64,000 bases of DNA from Vitellaria paradoxa (GCA_019916065.1 CM034240.1:34113149-34177148), one strand, 5' to 3'; positions 23,141 through 36,358 are shown, counted from the stretch's first letter. Made by a program: numbers and translations. The notes: a model not told the origin generated them from the sequence alone.

Positions 23141-25365
23141 ATAGGTCATGCAATGGCCCTGTCATGTTCTAAAGGTGCATGATGAGCATTTTCTATGATA
23201 TGGTCGGGGAGTGCTTGGAGGTGTTCATAGATAATTTTTCTATGTAGACGATACTTTTGACCTGTGTCTTGAAAACATAGGGAAAGTGTTGGCTAAGTGT
23301 AAGGAGAAGCATTTAGTGCCCAAAAAGTGTCAATTTATGGCCACTCAGGGTATTGTCCTAGCGCATATAGTATCATCTAAGGGGATAGAGGTTGCTAAAG
23401 CTAAGATAGAGGTCATCCCAAAATTGCCTACCCCTAGAAATGTTAAGGACATTAGATCTTTTCTGGAGCATGCAGGGTATTACTGTAAATTCATAGCTTC
23501 CTTTAGCACGATTGCAAAACCCTTAACCATAATCTTATCACAAGATGTACCTTTTGAATGGACATCTCAATGTCAGGAGAGTTTTTGATAAACTTAACGA
23601 GAGTCTCACATCTACACACATTATGCAAACACCCAATTGGTCTTTACCTTTGAGTTAATATATAATGCGAGTGATTTTGCTATAGAGTAGTTTTTGGTCA
23701 ACGAGTAGATAGAAAACCCCATGTCATTTATTATGAAAGTAAGATCCTAAACGATGCCTAGTTGAACTATTCCATAATAAAAAAAAGAGCTTTTGGCAGT
23801 TGTATTTGCTCTTAACAAGTTCCATTCGTATCTAGTTGGGTCTAAGGTGATTGTTTACACAGATCATGTAGCTCTTAGGTATTTGCTTACTAAGTAGGAT
23901 GCTAAGCCTAGACTTATCAGCTGGATTCTCCTTTTTCAAGAGTTTGACCTTGAAATCAGAGATAAGAAAGGAGTAGAGAATGTAGTGGCTAATCACTTGT
24001 CAAGTTTACCTAGGCAGGAGCTAACTCACTTCGACCCACCCATAAATGAACACTTTCCTAGTGAACAAATGTTTAAGGTAAGCATTGTGTCACCTAGTCA
24101 CACACCTTGTATGCAGATATTGCAAACTCTTTGACTACCAGATTGATTCCCATCCATTGGACTACACTTGAACGTAAGAAATTCTTCCAGAACAATGAAA
24201 ACATCCTTTGGAATGAACCACATCTTTTTAAATATTGTTCAAATCAAGTAATTCAATGGTGTATCCCTAACTATGAGATTCAGAGTATGATCACTTTTTG
24301 TTATACTTTGGCTTGTGGCAGTCACTTTTCCACCAAAAAGACCATCGCAATGATCCTCTAATGTGGCCTTTATTATTGGCCAAGTATGTTCGAAGATGTT
24401 TTTACCTTTTACACAGCTTGTGATAGTTACCAAAGGTTAGGAGCCCTGACTAGGAGGAACATGATGCCTTTACACCCCATATATGTAATTGAAATTTTTG
24501 ATTGTTGGGGGATAGACTTCATGGGACACTTTCTTAATTCTCTTGGCAATGAATACATACTCTTAGCAATTGATTATGTGTCTAAGTGGATAGAAGCAAT
24601 TTTGACTCGAATAAATGATCACAAAGTGGTCATAAAATTTTTAAAAGAAAACATATTTTCTTACTTTGGAATATCCCAATACAATGATCAGTGATGGGGG
24701 TACCCACTTTTGTAATAAACCTGTGGGCATTCTAATATGAAAATATGGGGTTTTACATAAGGTTCGAACTACTTACCATCCACTGATAAGCAGCCAAGCT
24801 GAGTTGGCCAATCAAGAGATAAGAGGAATTATAGAAAAAACTATAAATCCCGATGAAAAGATTGGTCCTTAAGGTTTGTTAACGCATTGTGGGCTTACCG
24901 CACTACGTATAAGACTATCCTAGGAATGTCCCCATATTAGTTGGTTTATGGTAAGGCATGCCATCTTTTAGTTGAGATGGAGCACTGGGCCTATTGGCCT
25001 ATATGCCAAATGAATGAAAGCATTGATGAGGTCGGGTTCCATGGGAACTCCAACTCAGCAAATTGAAGAAAATTAGGGAAGATTCTTTTGAAAACTCTAG
25101 AGTCTCAAAGGTCAAAATGAAAAAGATTCATGATAATTCTTGTGGGTTGATTAAAAAATGCTTTTGTATGACTCCAAACTCTATTTGTTTCTTGGGAAAT
25201 TAAAGTGTAGTTGGGTAAATCCTTTCATAGTCAAGTCTATCTCTAAAAGTGGAGCATGTAAAATTTAAGACCCAAAAGATGGGCATGAATTGAAAGTCAA
25301 TGGTCATAGATTAAAACCGTATCTTGAGAATTTTGTGAATGAAGTTGAGGTGTGAAACTTAAGGA
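23141..25365 (+). pseudogene. Athila-like pol remnant: RT end, RNase H, integrase
   Basis: The reading starts inside the RT palm. The catalytic motif survives as FIDN instead of F/Y-x-DD ('EVFIDNFS', about 23220). RT thumb and connection follow ('GIVLAHIVSSKGIEVAKAK', 'DIRSFL', to 23588). RNase H follows at about 23640-23930, with '[18 protein letters not shown]' and 'YTDHVALRYLL'. The integrase HHCC region lies at about 24270-24430, with the catalytic-core motifs 'DCWGIDFMG' (24503-24530) and 'NDHKVVIKFL', and the C-terminal 'LGMSPY' near 24930. Stops and frameshifts are frequent. The N-terminal RT, protease and gag are missing at the left breakpoint. Confidence 0.85.
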
Positions 25366-26010
25366 CCTACCCCCTTTTGACTAAACAAGATTGAATGTGT
25401 GAGCTGTATAATAGTGTAGATTAGTTTTCTTTCATTTTTAATCTTTCTTTGCAAATTAAGCATGTGGTTTGTATGTTCTTATTTTCATTCCCCTTTTCGT
25501 TATTCACTGGCCTTATCATGATGGTAAAGATTTGTTGTTATTCAAGTTGGGGAGGGGAAGGAAAATGGTTTCATACTAATCTTTGTGTTTAGTTTGATGT
25601 TCATAACTTCAGCTTAATTTTAATGGCTTGCAAAGAATTGAGGTAACTTCTAACCATCCTTGTCTTTGAATTATGTGTATTTTGAACATTTCAAATTCAA
25701 GTTGGGGGAGAGAAACCTTTGGTTTTACATTTTGGAAATGATTGTTAGCTATTTGTGAACATTAGAATTCAATATGAATACTTGAAAAAAAAATTAGAAA
25801 ATTTTGAAAAAAAAAAATTCTAGTTAATTTTAGGAGAAACGGGTTTTTTTTTCTATTATTTTATTGAATTTTTGAGTCAAATAGAGGTAAAAAGTGTTTA
25901 TAAGGTTTTGGTAATTGCTGACAATAAAAAACACTCTTTGTGAACGTCTATAAAACAGGAGGAAAGTCATAGATTTGTGCTTAAAATAGTAAAAAATTAC
26001 TGATAAGATT
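25366..26010 (+). other. 3' non-coding region after pol
   Basis: Contains two polypurine-like motifs, CAAGTTGGGGAGGGGAAGG (about 25542) and TTCAAGTTGGGGGAGAG (about 25698). No gene. Confidence 0.55.
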
Positions 26011-26013
26011 TCT

Positions 26014-26205
26014 GTTTGGACATATGTCCAAACAAAGTCTTAAGGTCACTCCTGTTGGAACCTTTGTGTGAACTAACCTGAAGCTAGTAGTTTGTTAAGA
26101 TATGTTTGGACAACAAAGTCGTTTGAACCCTTGTTTGGACCATTGGGGGTTTTTAGGGCTACAAATAGAGCACTTTAAAATTCTGGGGTTCACATTCCTT
26201 AAGTC
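26014..26205 (+). promoter_or_regulatory. palindrome cluster and promoter-like leader before the extra ORF
   Basis: GTTTGGACATATGTCCAAAC (26014-26033) is a perfect 20-bp palindrome. Further GTTTGGAC words follow near 26104 and 26129. 'gggctacaaatagag' near 26156-26170 resembles a TATA region. The layout copies the U3 of the LTRs in this window, but pol lies upstream and an ORF downstream. Confidence 0.45.
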
Positions 26206-26591
26206 TTAGATTTGTTCGAACTTTTATAGGAACCACCTGAGTGATTGAGAGTGTTATTCTAATCCACCTTCTTATCCCCAATCATCATGAAAACTTAATT
26301 CATCTACACTTCCAACCTTTGATCTAAGCTACGTAGGAGTGGAGAAATTGGGGAATTAGGAAGGTCAAGCTTGATAGCATTAGATGAGGTTGGGTTCAAA
26401 CTTAAGCTCAGTTTTTTTTGATTAAATTGGGTTGGGAAGTTTTCTTGGATGAGTGGAGATTGATCTTGACTTAATAAGGGTTAAAAATAGTGTTAGGGTT
26501 AATTATTTTGTGAATAAAGGAAATTTTGGACCCTAACAGTTGTGTTAAGTTCCTAAGAGTGACTTGTGAATTGAATCTGATCAGGTTAAGA

Positions 26592-27300
26592 ATGAATCCT
26601 CCAATAAGAGTTTATGAAAAAAGGAAGAAAGATAAGGGAAGTAATTCAAAGCCTAGTGAACCTACTGAATCTTCCAGAAAGAAAGCCATAACTCAAGATT
26701 CAATCCAATCTACTACCAAACCTACTAATGATCAACCTCCTATTTAGCCACAACCTAAAACTCACACTGAAGTTCAAACCCAACCTGCATTGTAACCTTA
26801 CACCTAGCCACAATCTAAATCCTAACCTCCAAATCCATCTAAATCTCAGCAAGCTCATGTTACAGAGAATTTTATGCAAATTGTTGAACAGTTGAATGAA
26901 GGGACTAAAGAAGGATGTGAGGAAGAAGTGGAACGAGTAATGAGCAGGGATCTAGTGAGGAGAATGGGGAGGAAGAACCATATGATGACTTTAAATTTTC
27001 TAATAGTAGAGCTCAGAAAAATTTTGACAAGTGTTGGAGTAAAAGATATATAATTGTGGAGCAATGAATGAATTTGAGTCATTTCTAAACTGAGGAGTTC
27101 AAATTAAAACAAAATTTTGAGAAAAAAGATTGGCAAAATGGGCACAATTTATTGGGACTACTGTGGTTCCATTAATGCAAGAATTTTATGCTAACCTTTT
27201 GTATAAGAACATGAGTGGAAAGAATGCATGGTGACTAAGGTTCAGGGGGTGCACTTCAAGTTTTATCCTAAGGATGTGAGAAACTTTTTGCCTTGAAAAA
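26592..27300 (+). pseudogene. extra 3' ORF with EFYANL-type plant retrotransposon domain (decayed)
   Basis: From the ATG at 26592 there is a basic, Ser/Pro/Gln-rich N-terminus, broken by stops after codon 52. Further on is an acidic stretch. Near 27130-27290 a frame reads 'KWAQFIGTTVVPLMQEFYANL', then a form of 'VQGVHFKFYPKDVRNFL'. EFYANL followed by a V-G-V-x-F/I block is typical of a domain found in extra ORFs of plant Ty3 elements and annotated as a putative plant transposon protein. The ORF at 54305-55404 is its minus-strand relative. Function unknown; frames are broken. Confidence 0.6.
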
Positions 27301-27515
27301 AAAAAAAGAAGCAACCCCAATTTCCATTTTTAGCTGAGAAAGTGCTAGATAAGGATTCTTTGGCAAGATTCTAACTAGGAAGTAAAATGCAGACCGAGCC
27401 ACAAGAAGCAATTGGCTAAGAATAGATTAACTCCTAAGTTTAATTCACTACATTTCTTAGCATGCTCTCAACTCAACCCAATTTTGAATATTTCAAAGTT
27501 AAGCTATGAGTGGGG
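27301..27515 (+). other. decayed continuation of the extra ORF
   Basis: Scattered coding-like words only, ending at the chromovirus LTR start. Confidence 0.3.
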
Positions 27516-30319
27516 TGTAATACCCCAGACTTTTTGTATTAACCTAAATTTATAGTTTTGGTACATTTTTGAAGTGAGGAATGTTAATTTAGTAGTATGG
27601 GTCATTAATGGTACTTTAGGGTTGAGAACTTTGAAAGTAGTAAGCCAAATACCTCATAGTTGGCATTTTAGCCAAGTGCAGGAGGAAGGGACCTTGGGCA
27701 CACAAGACATAGGCGCCCACATGAGATGGGCTTAGGCACCCAAGGAACAGCAGATTTGACAAGTATGGGTTGCTTTGCATTTTTTAGTTGAGCCTTACAC
27801 CTATAAGTCTATATTTAGCCTAGGGATGATGAGGAGGTCTGAATTCCACTGTTGAGGATTAAAATATTAGTTAAATATATATATATATATATATTTGTGT
27901 ATATGATGCAAGAGAGAGAGAGAGTAGTTGTTTGGAGAGGAAGAAACCAGGAGAGAAGCAAATGAGAAGAAGGAAGAAGAAACAAAAAGAACATTTGTAT
28001 GGTAAGTGTCTCTAACCTCAACCAAAATCAAATTAATCTTGCAAGAGTGTAATTGGATCCTCAAGGAACCTTTCTATGTGATTTATTTGTAGTTTGGATC
28101 AAGGGATGAAGAGTTAGAGCTCATCAGAGTTTGAGAGTTTGGAACCGAGAGACACCTTCTTGTTGATCCATCTTCTTTCAACTTGAGGTAGGGATTTAAT
28201 GCTTCTTTCTTACATATATGAAGTGTAACAAGAAGTAGATTACCTTTAGAAAACCTTTTTTCAAGTGTTGTCTCCATCTATAGAAGAAAATAGAAGATTT
28301 ATATACACATATATATGTATGTATAGGTTGAGGGAGTGAAAATGGTGTTTTGATCTATAACTTGACCCAAAGTTGATGAAAACTCAAATTGTTGATTCCT
28401 TTGATTCCTAAGAGACTTGTGGTGATGTTAGAAACATGAAATTTTAAGTATATCAACCTAAACTTGGTCAATTTGAGGTCTTAAGAGTGAAAAATTAAGA
28501 AACCACAAAACAGAGCATGAACCCTATAATTCAGACCAAGCTTTGGGCACACGAGGTGGGTAACAGTTGGGTGCCCATGACATGGGCGCCCGGCCTCCTT
28601 GGGCGCACAAGGCGTTGGTGCACAAGCCCTTGGGCGCACGGCTGAGTGCTAGCTTGGGCGCCCACTGAGCCTAGGTCCGATTTCTGACTTTGTTTACTTT
28701 AACCTTCTACCTTAGGTTTATGAAAGAGTTTAGTAACATGTTTTCGCATGAAACTTTTATTTGATTAATTGCATGGATTTAAAAAGGGAAATGTGTTCTA
28801 AAAAGTGATTAAGGATTTGTTATCTTAAGCTAATGGGATTTACTTGTAATGGTGAATGAGTGTTTCCTTGAATGAAATGAATTGGAAGATTACTTTGAGA
28901 TAAGAGTCCTTAATCGAGTAGAATTGTGATTATGTATTGATGTAAACTAAATGATGAGGTATATGATCATGTGATTGATTAAGTAAAATGTGAATTGACA
29001 AAGAGACTCAAATTCGTAATGATGATAAATGTTGAATGTTTAATAAAGTTTGATCAATGTTGATATGTGATGAATCTTGGGATGAACTGAAAAGTGAATA
29101 TATGATTGAAAGAAATTGAAATGCGAGCTTTTGTTAATAACTGATGGAATTTAAATGAGGCTTGGGTTAAATGAAATGAAGAGATGAAATGAGTTGTGTT
29201 CTATGATGAAATGGAATGTGGTTATGTGTGTTGGAAAGTTTATGGTGATGAATGTGAATTGTGATTAAAGAGTATTAAATGTGATGAATGATTGGTTGTG
29301 TGCTGGGGGTCATGGTGGGGTGCGAAAATAGGAAGGGTCTTGAGATTACCCTTGGGTTGAAAGACCCAGAACCTGCGTAGAGTTTGGTGTCAATGCCAGT
29401 GGGTTAGTAGCCCATAACATTGTGTGTGTTTTGGCTCCTCATGGCCCTGGACTGCAATCCTAAATGACAACGTCGATTTATTGTTTCCATTGGGTTTGTG
29501 GATGCACCCAACCCCCGATGACTTGTGTGGTTATGGTAATGTGATCAAATGATGAATAAGTGAAAATGTAGATGTGGAGATGTGATGGAATAATGAATAG
29601 GTGCTAATGTGGATATGGTTGTGTGATTGAATGTTGAATATGTGATAATGTGAAATATGTTGAATATGTGATAATGTGATATGGAAGGTGATTGGATAAA
29701 AACTTAGGAAATTTAATAATGAAGAATAATTGGAATTGAATACAACACTATAATGTTATTGAATGATGATAAATACTTATATAAGTTGAAAATTTATTGA
29801 TATTAATGAATTGTTATGGCATATAGAAAAATGTTGGTGTATCTATGCATATATGTACATTGGCATGCATGTGTTGATTACATACCATATATGTTTGTTT
29901 GAGGCATTGTGGGCACAAGTGGACCCGTGCTCATCTCCTTATAGATTTTGATGTAGGAACAGGTCATATCAATCAGGTGGGCTGATGGGGTTGAATTAGG
30001 AGTGCTTATGCATAAGCCCTTCTAAACTTAGCAAAACTTTTGGTTACTTAGTTTTGTTTTTATTTGAAATTGTAATATTGTACATTAAGGACTTATTCGA
30101 TTTGGTTGTAAGGGCCCTAAGGCCTAAGTTATGTATTAATGGGAGGAATGTTGGAAGTCTGTGACTTGACTATAGCCAAGGTTAAGTTTATGTTATCTCA
30201 TCATATGTTTTGGGCTCACCAAGAGGTTTTTGTATTGCTCTGATCATGGGTGGTTATGTTAGTGCATGTTAGGTGTGTTTATCACGCACCCCTCAGGTTA
30301 TCAGATCCGGGGTGTGACA
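27516..30319 (+). mobile_element. chromovirus (Tekay/Del-like) 5' LTR
   Basis: 2804 bp, from TGTAATACCCCAGAC to GGGGTGTGACA, followed after 3 nt by a tRNA-Met primer site. The length, the TGTxA...CCCC start and the GGTGTGACA end fit Tekay/Del-type LTRs. It contains (TA)n near 27877, (GA)n near 27911 and a cluster of TGGGCGC words (27714-27740 and 28556-28675). The small ORFs inside are incidental. Confidence 0.8.
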
Positions 30320-30322
30320 GGT

Positions 30323-30334
30323 TGGTATCAGAGC
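30323..30334 (+). other. primer-binding site, initiator tRNA-Met
   Basis: TGGTATCAGAGC, continuing CTAGGTT. It complements the 3' end of plant initiator tRNA-Met, 3 nt after the LTR end. Confidence 0.9.
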
Positions 30335-33300
30335 CTAGGTTAGAATACCTAAGGGACAGTGGGAGTCTAGCATTGCATGTTACATGTTGATGTGATATAA
30401 CTGACATTTAGTCATTTTCATGGAATGGACTTATTAGTAATTTGTGGTAAGGATTATGGTGGAGGTGATTAGAACTAAATGTTACTAAAACCTTGATCGT
30501 ATTATTTCGAAATATGAGGATTCGGTAAACATCCTTTGCTAATGATAAGTAAGGTTGATATGTGAGTAAATGGTGTAATCATTGGAGGTTTGTGAACCTA
30601 GAGGTAATGTTTGATAGATGTTTTAATGGTAGACCTGCCATTATGAAAGATGATTAGAAGTGATTGTGGATATGATTGAAAATTTGTAAGTGCTAAGGGG
30701 TTTAGAGAGTCTAAGGTTGTGCTTTTGGAATTTATTAAGGCTACATTTTATTGGTGGAAATTGTGAGATTATGGAATGAATTTGAAGTAGAGATGGCAAT
30801 AGTAGAGAATTGAATCTTAAAATGTATGAGTTACTAACTTGATGAATGGTGATTGATCATTATAATGGATTGGTGATAATCCGTTATTTGAAAATATGGT
30901 GGTTTAGATTTGTGATGAGGTAAACTTTTTAGTAAATGATATTAAGCATACTGGGGAAAAACTTTGTGTTCGCATGGTCAATTGGAGATTGAATGAAAAG
31001 GAGTCTAAGTGTCGTCTTGTAAGTGAGGTGTTGATTTTGGATATGATACTTGGGGATGAGTGGGAGCAAACTCCCAAGGGTTGGCTTGACTTTCATAGAT
31101 TCCATATTAGATGTCGCTAATATTTTTTTGTTAGTCCATATTCTATGGCACCGATGAAGCCTTGGAAGTTTGGAATTCAATCAAATGATTGAGTCTCTGA
31201 TTCTATAAGATATAGCATTGGACGTTGGGACATATGAGACTCTTGTTAAAAGGAATAGTAAAAAGTTTGGGGTTTAAGTAAAACTGAAGTTGGCAAATTT
31301 GATGGTAATTAAGGCAGCATATTGCATATCGAGTATTGATGTTTTGACTGAATCATTAGGCATCAAGAATAATAAATGTTAAATTGGTTTGCATGAGACA
31401 AAGTTTGGAGATAGGTGATATTTGGTCGGATGATTTTGAGGGATTAGTGTAGTAATTGAGTATAGCCAAGATTGTGTTTGATGTTTAAGTTTTGTGGATT
31501 TAGTGGGGTACCACCTTTATCTTACTCAAGTACCTTTTAGCTAATGGACTTATTGATTTAAGTGAATTGGGAAAGAGCACAAATGTGTGGGGTAATGATA
31601 ATGAGAACATTTTATGGCACAGAATATATGTTGATTGAAATTTTATGATTACTTTTACTTGAAGAAGGGATTGCTTTTAATATTGTGAAAGGTTACAGGA
31701 AGCTTGAGTTATGTGATAATGTCTAATGATTAGATGGCAATATTAATTGAGGAGCTTGGAATTATATAAGGAGGATTTACCTGTACCTAATTTAGTATTA
31801 GCTATGATATTTTAGCATTGAAGTCTTATTGTGGTTAAGTAAACTAATAGAATAGTTTGGAATGCATTAGAACATAAGGATGTCGAAGGTATTTGTTTAT
31901 GTAAGATAAACTGATTATGAAGTGAAGTAAAAGAGTAGAATATTGGAAAGAGATTGATTTAAAGATCTCCCATATTATTTGAGTGAGGTTGAAGATGTGG
32001 GCGATGCTATGAGTTAGAGGTTGAAAAGTCTGTATATTGCTAAAGTAACTTTCAGTGAATGTTTGGGATTTCAAGACTCTTTGGGATGAGGATAATGGCA
32101 ATAGAGGCATAAATTTCACAAAGGTGAGTTACTCAGAGATGATATAGGAAGGTTATACTCCATGTTATTTATTGCACTTCTTATATATTGCAAGATGAAT
32201 CCTAGTAATTCTAAACTTTGAAAGGAACTAATCATAGTTGAATCCATGTTTTATTGAATTCTTGATTGCCACTTGCACATTAAAACGTCGAAAATTCCTT
32301 TGAGTTGAAAGTTCTCTAAACTGTTATGTTGATAAACATTTGGCTTGGCCACCTGAAATTTTGGTTACCGAATTGTGCTAAAGTTGTCACACTAAGGAAA
32401 TTCTTTCATTTCTATGTTGTTTACTTGAAACTTGATGGCATTGCCATTTCATTGATGTTAGTAAAACGCACTATTGTAACTTTGGAATGGCTATTGTGTT
32501 GAACTTGGTTCAATGTTGGTTATATTTCTTGAATGGCTAATTCGATCCATTGTATCTCAACATGTGGCTACTATGATTTGAATTCCTTAATTGAGAAATG
32601 CTAATGGGTGAGAAAATGGACATGTATGAATTGAAAATTAGAACCTATTTGGTTGTCTTTAACTTTTTGAGTGTTAAGGTTGTTGACTTTATAGATTGGT
32701 GTTACTGGTGAGAACTAGATTGGTTAAGTGGGTTTGGCTTTGAGTGTTATGATAATATTAAGGATGTGCCTCGACCATATTATGGAAAGGGGGACACGAG
32801 ATCCCAGTCGCGGGGCTGTCTTTATTAGAAAACGCATGAGTATAGAAATATAGCTATAAATGAGTAAATTGAGTTTGAGAATGATTAAGTGTACTATAAG
32901 TAAATGAACTTTGGGAAAAAGAGGTTTAGAAGTCGGTTTCAATTGAGATTATGGTAAGTGATGGTAACACTAAGTGATATAGTGAAATAAAGTACAAGGT
33001 GATGTTCATGAAAGTTTTGAAGGTGTTTTAAAGGAGTTTACTAGCTAATTGCCTGAAAGGAGAAAGAGAAAATATATGTTAGAGGTTGATGCAAGGGAAG
33101 AAGTTTATTAAATCAGGGAGTTTGATTTGTGTGCTTATGGCACTCATTGGTAAGCTAAACCTGGTATGCCTGGATGATAAAATAAATCCATTAATTTATT
33201 GATTATGCTTGGTGAGATCAATTGTTATATAGTGGATGGAGAATTACATGGAAATTTAGTGTGAAGTAGAGGAGAATAGAGAAAGTTGAAAATGAGATAA

Positions 33301-34636
33301 TTTATTGAATAGTTGAAAGTACGAAGAATGTTTGAAGACCTCGGTTATACTAAACTTATCATATTAGTTGGGCTTTGAGACAATTGAATTGGGTTCATAC
33401 AAGAGGTGGATCAAATGTTCTGATGTGATCGACTCAAGTACGATGATACTGGGAATTTACCTTGAATGCAAGTAGAATTAAGAAATTTATCCTGAACTTA
33501 CACGTATGAAGAGGATAGTAGCAAATGTGAGGAAAGTTAGAACTGATAAGACAGAAGGGTTTTGGTTGAATTGAATTTAAGAGCTTAACATATGATGACT
33601 TATGAATTGTGACTCTGTATAGGAAATTGTGGGATTTGGCCTTAATTACCTGATTGGTATGTTTGAATGCAGTTAAAAGAATTATTGATATTTCAAAGGG
33701 ATGATCTAAGGTTGAACACTATAAATAGAAGATGAGTGGAAAAGATGATTCTAGGACACCATTTTGTGAGCTTCTGCTATAGATTAATTAATGCCTCAAT
33801 ACTTTCATGGAGTTAATAATGTGGAGTGTTTAGATTGTTGTTTAGATGAATGGTAAATTGTGAATGTTCTTCAGTTATTGATGTGTTGCTCATTTGTTGA
33901 AGTCTTAATTATTTGATGAGTATTTATTAAAGTTGAAGCAAAGTTGATATGGTACGTAGACATGTATATGTTTGTGAATGAATTGTCACGGATGGCATTA
34001 AACAGTGAGTTAAGGAGTTTCTACATTGGATTGTCTATGATTTAAGCTGAAATTTACAATAGTAATGATGTAATAAATGGTCAGTTAAAATGTTAGCTTG
34101 CCAATTGGTTGATAAGGTGTATGTATCTATGTGGGAATATTGAGCTAAGGGAAGGTAATGACTTCTGGTTGAAAGAGTTAATTGAGCTTAGTTTGATAAG
34201 GTTAAAGATTAATGGGCAAGTTCCGTTTACAGTTGGAGATAGGGAAAAGGATGAATGTGTGGACTGAAAAAGGGTTCCAGAACGAATAACCAACCTACTC
34301 AGCTTTATTTAATGGTTTCCCTGCTCATGATTAATTATGTTGTGAATTTTAGTTTTATTTAGAATAAAGTAGTTGAGTGGATTAAAAGCTAGGTAGTCCA
34401 ACAGAGTAATGTGGGTATATAAAGAGGAGAGAAACTGAAACGGAAACAATACTTGGAAAAATGAGATGTTTGAATGCAGAAGAAGGATTACAAAGGTAGA
34501 AAATGTAAGGGGTTGGTGGTATAGCTTGATTAGAGGTTATATCTAGCTGATGCCTATTACACTTAAGTATGATATGCTTGATGAGGCGTTTATATGTGGT
34601 TAGTGCCATTTTATGGCAATTTTCAAGGTTGATTTC
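30335..34636 (+). mobile_element. decayed interior of the chromovirus
   Basis: No long ORF remains. Faint protease-RT traces lie at 31000-31560. The rest is too decayed to assign. It ends where element 1 begins (34637). No 3' LTR was found in the window. Confidence 0.5.
31120..31560 (+). pseudogene. reverse transcriptase remnant of the chromovirus
   Basis: Broken frames show words in RT order: 'VSPYSMAP' (compare PPYRMAP), 'SIGRW...LVKR' (compare SPWGAPVLFVKK), 'SSIDVLTESLG' (compare PRIDDLFDQLQG) and 'FVDLVGYHL' (compare KIDLRSGYHQL, about 31490-31520). The order supports homology, although each match alone is weak. Confidence 0.5.
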
Positions 34637-34928
34637 TGATTACGCTTGAAAAGTGTAATTACAAGTCCTAAATTTTCAAATAAAATCATGCATTTCCTTA
34701 ATTTATTTATGCGTTTTGTTAATATTTCACTAATATGGATTATTTTTCTTAATTGTAGTGAAAACGGTTCAATCAAAGCAATTGGGAGTGCTAAAGATGA
34801 AGAAAACGATAAAGGATAGCTCGTGGTGTACTTGTATAGAGTGGGTATCCGAACACCTTCAAGACTGCAAAACCAGAAGCTGAAGAAAATAGAGTCTGGA
34901 GCCTACTGCCGTCTAAACACCCCATTTG

Positions 34929-35003
34929 GGTGTCCGGACACCTAGGACATGCGGGAGGCTTTTTTTGTTCCGTTTTTAGGGTTTCGTGCATGGGTTATAA
35001 AAA
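34929..35003 (+). promoter_or_regulatory. element 1 LTR promoter: GGTGTCCGGACACC palindrome and TATA box
   Basis: GGTGTCCGGACACC (34929-34942) is a perfect 14-bp palindrome. A looser partner, 'taaacacccc', lies just upstream. The TATA box TATAAAAA is at 34996-35003. Confidence 0.65.
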
Positions 35004-35400
35004 CCCCATGAGCAGCTGTCTAAGAAATAATCTCTTCAGTTTTTTCCATTTCTTTTCATCTTTTTCTAGACTTTTAGAGAGTGTTTTAGACTTTAGAAGG
35101 AGAGTTTTCAATTTCTTTTTGAAGATGTTTAACAAGATTTGCGCAACAATTTGTGGATTGGCCTCAGCTTTCATAATTCTTCATTATTATTTTCGTTCTT
35201 CGAAGTACGGTACTGTTTTTGCTTAGATTAATAATATTTTTATTCGTAGTTAGTTTACATTCTTTCTTTCTTCTCGTTCTTTGATTCTTGTTTTAAGATT
35301 GGATTCAATTGCATGGATTTCATTATGAATGTAGCATAAAACCCTAGTTCTTGATTCAACAAATCAAGGAAGGGTAGTTTATGAAAAACGAAGGGATGTG

Positions 35401-35448
35401 CGTAGATCCTTTGCATGGTTTGTAAAAACCTTTGCAGAGTGATCTACG
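35401..35448 (+). repeat. R/U5 stem-loop of element 1
   Basis: The arms CGTAGATC (35401-35408) and GATCTACG (35441-35448) pair perfectly. Compared with GTAGACC/GGTCTAC in the three-LTR element, the changed C-G pair is replaced by T-A. Confidence 0.6.
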
Positions 35449-35490
35449 ATTGTAAGAATCATTTTATTTTGTTTCAAACACTTTCGAAAA

Positions 35491-35672
35491 CAGAAACCTT
35501 TGACTACATTCTCTATAATCATTGGTAAAGGTTTTCGGATAAAAATTGATTTTAATAATTTTAGGCAAATTAAAATTGATTTCTAAAACAAATCTGGTTT
35601 TGGTTGTTTGAAAAACCTTTGAAAACAAGAGTTTTTGACTATATTCTCTGTAATCACTGGTAAAAACTCTTG
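35491..35672 (+). repeat. two loop-conserved hairpins (element 1 LTR)
   Basis: 35491-35537 has arms CAGAAACCTTT and AAAGGTTTTCG. 35626-35672 has arms CAAGAGTTTTT and AAAAACTCTTG, a perfect 11-bp stem with a different sequence. Both have the 25-nt loop type GACTA...GGT. Confidence 0.72.
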
Positions 35673-36358
35673 AATATAATTTTTTTAATAATTTTGAACA
35701 AACCCTAATTTAGGTTTGAAACCGAATGTTTTCTTAGAAAATCTTTCCAGTTTTATTATCCATAATGAAACGTGATTTTAAAATTGAGTATCGGGCATTT
35801 TTGGAACGTTAACGAGAGTATTTTTCCCAATCTATAGCTCCTTTGACGTGAACTATAGATTGTATTTTTAACACATACCTTAGTGAAGTAGTAAACTACC
35901 CGAACTTGTGAAGTTGGATCAAGAACCTCTTAATCTTGAATTCTTTAAACTATCTTGAATTTGATTTTAATTTAATTGCTTATTTTCTTGAAATCTTGAT
36001 TAGGATAGATAATTTCTTTAAATTCTTGAATTCTTATCAAAGTTAAGTTTTTCTTTTCTTTAAAATTATAAATATTAAAAAAGTAAAAAATAAAAATAAA
36101 ATATTTATTTGGTAAATCTCTTTCTTTAAGCTTTGCTAGGTTTAGTTAAGTTTACATTTACAAACTTTCCAATTCTAGTTTTCTTGGCAATTGTTAAAAT
36201 TCCCTAGCATTTGAATTTTAAATTTTCTAGATAATTTAGAAACTAAAACTTTAGGTTCTCTGTGGATTCGACCTCAGACTTACTGAGTTAGAACTACACC
36301 GCGCACCCTTGCACTTGGGGGTTAATTTAGACGCACTTTTTAGAAGCGGTCAAGTTTT

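Larger units (their letters stand above)
34637..36352 (+). mobile_element. 5' LTR of element 1
   Basis: 1716 bp, TGATTACGCTTG...AGCGGTCA. The layout matches the three-LTR element, but sequence is shared mainly in the termini, the hairpin loops and the U5 tail. The ORF at 34930-35226 lies in the transcribed leader and shows no family features. Confidence 0.88.

Noticed and set aside
27815..28277. Several minus-strand ORFs with poly-Ser/Leu and (TA)n-derived repeats
   Set aside because: Microsatellite translation within the chromovirus LTR.
34930..35226. 98-codon ORF in the LTR of element 1
   Set aside because: It overlaps the TATA box. The hydrophobic, Phe-rich translation is typical of T-rich leader DNA.
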